Shown one piece after another: positions 5,274 through 6,936 of a stretch of 6,936 nucleotides of DNA. Within the stretch, counting starts at the first letter, position 1. The number at the start of each line of letters is the position of its first letter. Source of the DNA: an uncultured archaeon (lineage in GTDB: Archaea; Halobacteriota; Methanosarcinia; Methanotrichales; Methanotrichaceae); the NCBI GenBank assembly GCA_902385025.1, contig CABMDX010000243.1:1-6936 (forward strand). Reading direction: 5' to 3'. The position numbers were made by a program, and so were the translations under genes. The notes under the pieces were generated by a model. The model did not search any database. It saw only the letters and a program-made list of their open reading frames with translations, and had not been told where the DNA came from.

Positions 5274-5924
5274 ATGAACCTTCTTGCAATCAATGGAAGC
5301 CCCCGGAAAAAATGGAATACCGCAACCCTGCTTGAGCACGCATGCAGCGGCGCTAAATCCGAGGGGGCGAAAACTAACCTTATTCACCTATACGATCTAG
5401 ATTACAAGGGGTGCATCAGCTGCTTTTCCTGCAAACAGATCGGCGGTAAAAGCTACGGACACTGCCCCGTGAAAGACGACCTCCTATCGGTATTCGAAAA
5501 AGTCGAAAAAGCCGACGCGATCCTCATTGGCTCCCCAATTTATTTCTCAATTACGACTGGGGAGACGAGATCCTTTCTCGAACGGCTGATGTTCCAATTT
5601 TCGGTATATGACTCGAAGCGATCCACGCTATTTGGCAGGAAGATCCGGACCGGTTTCATCTATACAACGAATTCGACCGAAAGAATGGTGAAGGAGATGG
5701 GTTTTGACCGGAATGCCCGGTTAACGGAAATGGCTATGGCAGGGATCTTCGGATCGTGCGAATCGCTCTTTGTAACTGATACATTACAGTTCGACGATTA
5801 TTCAAAATATGTCTCTTCGCGATATAATCCTGAGGAAAAGAAGAGACGTCGGGATGAGCAGTTCCCTCTGGATTGCAGGAAAGCGTATGAGCTCGGAGCA
5901 CGGTTGGTCCAGACGGAAATGTGA
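5274..5924 (+). CDS. Flavodoxin-fold NADPH-dependent FMN reductase, iron-sulfur flavoprotein-like
   Basis: This is a redox protein of the flavodoxin-like FMN reductase family, and its natural electron partner is unknown. From the ATG at 5274 (216 residues) it opens with strand one and the FMN phosphate loop, LLAINGSPRKKWNTATLLEH (3-22). A four-cysteine cluster follows, C47-x2-C50-x2-C53-x10-C64 (GCISCFSCKQ...GHCPVKDD), then the second flavin loop ILIGSPIYFSITTGETRSFL (about 83-102). The Cys cluster resembles the compact motif of methanogen iron-sulfur flavoprotein (Isf), but with a longer final spacing. The C-terminal third (SRYNPEEKKRRRDEQFP) is highly charged. The frame extends upstream to ATG 5202 and GTG 5196; a GGTGA lies very close to 5202, so a 24-residue N-terminal extension is possible, but family members normally start at the residue chosen here. 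It stands alone, bracketed by a 54-bp direct repeat. Confidence 0.87.
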   Translation: MNLLAINGSPRKKWNTATLLEHACSGAKSEGAKTNLIHLYDLDYKGCISCFSCKQIGGKSYGHCPVKDDLLSVFEKVEKADAILIGSPIYFSITTGETRSFLERLMFQFSVYDSKRSTLFGRKIRTGFIYTTNSTERMVKEMGFDRNARLTEMAMAGIFGSCESLFVTDTLQFDDYSKYVSSRYNPEEKKRRRDEQFPLDCRKAYELGARLVQTEM

Positions 5925-5930
5925 TTTTTT
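5925..5930 (+). terminator. T6 tract directly after the flavoprotein stop
   Basis: TTTTTT follows the TGA stop without a gap. It suits intrinsic termination by archaeal RNA polymerase, possibly together with the longer T-rich tract at 6046-6062. Confidence 0.45.
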
Positions 5931-6045
5931 ACAGAGTATGAATAGTCTCTCCGGTTCTGTTGCATCTGGGATTGATCTGCAAATTCATCAGATGTGAAGA
6001 ATTAGCCGCAATCTGTCGATACATCCGCACCAAACCGGAAACAAA

Positions 6046-6062
6046 TTTTCATTTTTCATTTT
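6046..6062 (+). terminator. T-rich tract, possible terminator
   Basis: Three T runs (T4, T5, T4) are separated by CA. They lie about 120 bases beyond the flavoprotein stop and could be a backup archaeal termination site. This rests on composition only. Confidence 0.3.
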
Positions 6063-6230
6063 CTCCATGCTTGGAGAATATCTTCAAGAAAAGAAAATTC
6101 TGTGATTTTATTCTTCATCCATTACTATAGGGTATCTGTCATATCCTTCTCCGCCATTCCGGGCAACCATCCTGCAGCTAAGGAAATGACTGAGGCTGGC
6201 CCCAATCGCCATGACGAGTATGCCAGGACC

Positions 6231-6284
6231 AAGGCCGCAATCCTGGCGAGGATGTGATCCCAGGAGCGCAATGCATGGCTTCCT
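6231..6284 (+). repeat. 54-bp dispersed direct repeat, copy 2
   Basis: This is the partner of 4905-4958, offset by 1326 bases with no gap. In one minus-strand frame several differences between the copies fall at third codon positions (for example TTA/TTG, ATC/ATT and GTT/GTC around HIL-RIAALV). This hints that the ancestral sequence was coding, although both copies are now interrupted. Confidence 0.75.
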
Positions 6285-6664
6285 TGGAAGCGGAGCATTC
6301 AATGGGCTGGTCTCCACAAGCTCCCCCGGAACCCTACAAACCTTTTCACAAGATGCCTCAATGCCCAAGCCCGCTCGGCCAGATCCCCCCTATCCACGTC
6401 CCTAAGATATGGCAGCGAGTCGAATCACCCAGGCAAGCCCGATCTCCCAAGATCTGGCCCAGTGGCGTGCGTGCTCCCAGCCCGCCATCATCCAGGCAAG
6501 CTGATCATCGAGGGCTGATATTCTCGGATTAACCCTTTCCGGATCAAGTCATTCTCTAATGACTGCAACTGTACGGGAGCGAAATAATTTCAGGACTTCA
6601 CTGTTGAAATCCCTTGCCAAAGATTTTTGTAGATAGAAACTAATTTAGGATAAATCAATCTATG

Positions 6665-6677
6665 GGAGGAATACCTC
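6665..6677 (+). promoter_or_regulatory. Ribosome binding site within a short hairpin (6680 gene)
   Basis: GGAGG (6665-6669) precedes the ATG at 6680 by ten bases and decides that start over the ATG at 6662. GAGG can pair with CCTC (6674-6677) across an AATA loop, mirroring the arrangement before the secreted-protein gene at 1630. Confidence 0.4.
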
Positions 6678-6679
6678 AT

Positions 6680-6886
6680 ATGAATGTTTATATATTTTTA
6701 GCCGTTTTATTTGCCATGTTAATGGGAACTGGACTTGCACAGAATGTGGACATAGGCAATGTAACGGCCTTTAAGCAGGCCTTAGAAAATGATGGATTTA
6801 CTGTACAACAAGGTGAAGTAGGGGTTTTTGATCTAATTAAGTTACTCTACTTTCCAACTTTTAGCCCTATCGCTTTGAGCTTGTAA
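6680..6886 (+). CDS. Secreted protein, probably truncated N-terminal fragment
   Basis: The frame encodes 68 residues: a signal peptide (MNVYIFLAVLFAMLMGTGLA, cleavage likely before Q21), then a mature start with an NVT sequon (27-29) and the stretch AFKQALENDGFTVQQGEVGV-FDLIKL. From memory, this stretch resembles the beginning of a much larger secreted protein family in Methanothrix-like methanogens, in which FDLIKL continues with a Tyr/Asp-containing segment. Here the similarity stops at about residue 55 (base 6844) and the last 13 residues look unrelated. The gene is therefore probably broken by an insertion or rearrangement, and the protein may be non-functional. The family link is unverified recall; the signal peptide and the start at 6680 are well supported. 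Confidence 0.55.
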   Translation: MNVYIFLAVLFAMLMGTGLAQNVDIGNVTAFKQALENDGFTVQQGEVGVFDLIKLLYFPTFSPIALSL

Positions 6887-6936
6887 AGCAGTCCACCCTC
6901 GTCGGGTATTGGTAGGTTAAAGCAATCCATAACATA
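6847..6936 (-). CDS. C-terminal end of an unidentified ORF running in from the right edge
   Basis: On the minus strand a frame is open from the window edge to a TAG at 6849-6847, giving 29 codons ending in PDEGGLLYKLKAIGLKVGK. It starts where the recognisable part of the secreted-protein gene stops. It could be the tail of a transposase or other inserted gene, but I do not recognise it. A frame this short can be open by chance. Confidence 0.25.
   Translation of the reverse strand, partial: YVMDCFNLPIPDEGGLLYKLKAIGLKVGK

Larger units (their letters stand above)
5931..6679. other. Gene-poor stretch with decayed or repeat sequence
   Basis: About 750 bases without a gene I can support. Frames of 60-90 codons exist on both strands in 6108-6532, but they are Pro/Arg-rich, mutually overlapping, lack ribosome binding sites and show no recognisable domain. 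The stretch contains a T-rich tract (6046-6062), a short hairpin TTCTCC/GGAGAA (6061-6078), the second copy of the 54-bp repeat (6231-6284), and an imperfect internal repeat around CCAGGCAAG near 6432 and 6494. The pattern suggests remnants of older coding or mobile sequence. Confidence 0.5.

Noticed and set aside
6061..6078. TTCTCC/GGAGAA hairpin as a bacterial-style terminator
   Set aside because: The T-tracts precede the hairpin instead of following it on the plus strand, and the minus strand gives an A-tract. The stem has only six pairs.
6108..6368. Minus-strand frame of 86 codons beginning GIEASCEKV
   Set aside because: It has no ribosome binding site and no domain, overlaps other open frames on the plus strand, and contains one repeat copy whose partner at 4905 is interrupted. 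It is treated as decayed sequence.
6254..6532. Plus-strand Pro-rich frame of 92 codons
   Set aside because: Composition is Pro/Ser/Arg-rich as expected from out-of-frame GC-rich sequence, with no start signal and no recognisable motif.

Overview
The window reads as a short contig of about 7 kb from a methanogenic archaeon, most likely of the Methanothrix (Methanosaeta) lineage. The domain call rests on an archaeal-type nascent polypeptide-associated complex (NAC) protein with a C-terminal UBA domain, the archaeal htpX-pspAB gene pair, ribosome binding sites of the GGTGA type, TATA-like boxes at archaeal distances from starts, and T-tracts instead of bacterial hairpin terminators. The genus call is weaker: it comes from memory of the style of the small secreted proteins and of an iron-sulfur flavoprotein-like gene.

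Left half, minus strand (1-2944). Reading in transcription order: an SlyD-like FKBP prolyl isomerase (2944-2495), a NYN-domain putative ribonuclease (2247-1714), a small secreted protein of unknown family (1630-1250), NAC (1135-746) and, 17 bases after NAC, an HD-domain phosphohydrolase of the COG1078 type (728 to the left edge). The HD gene is cut by the window edge. Its last 130 bases or so dissolve into C13, C17 and C11 runs that look like an assembly or sequencing artefact, so the real gene end is missing. The left half is mostly translation-linked protein handling (NAC, FKBP) plus nucleic acid and nucleotide enzymes.

Centre (2945-4713). A divergent control region separates the FKBP gene from a plus-strand operon of htpX (membrane zinc metalloprotease) and pspAB (PspA-associated protein), two bases apart. 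The control region holds a 7-bp inverted repeat flanked by a 10-bp direct repeat, and each direct-repeat copy lies next to a TATA-like box. FKBP and HtpX/PspAB would together form a protein and membrane quality-control locus that may be co-regulated.

Right part (4714-6936). A flavodoxin-fold protein with a four-cysteine cluster (5274-5924) sits alone between two gene-poor stretches. A 54-bp direct repeat (45 of 54 identical, no gaps) flanks it at 4905-4958 and 6231-6284, so the gene may have arrived or been duplicated as a module. At the right edge a short secreted-protein gene (6680-6886) appears truncated: recognisable sequence stops near 6844. A minus-strand frame open to the window edge ends at 6847, which suggests an insertion or rearrangement and may be why the contig ends here.

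I found no tRNA, rRNA, CRISPR array or complete insertion sequence. The best candidates for something undescribed are the chaperone/protease divergent control region, the repeat-flanked flavoprotein module, and the orphan secreted protein with its possibly self-masked ribosome binding site.
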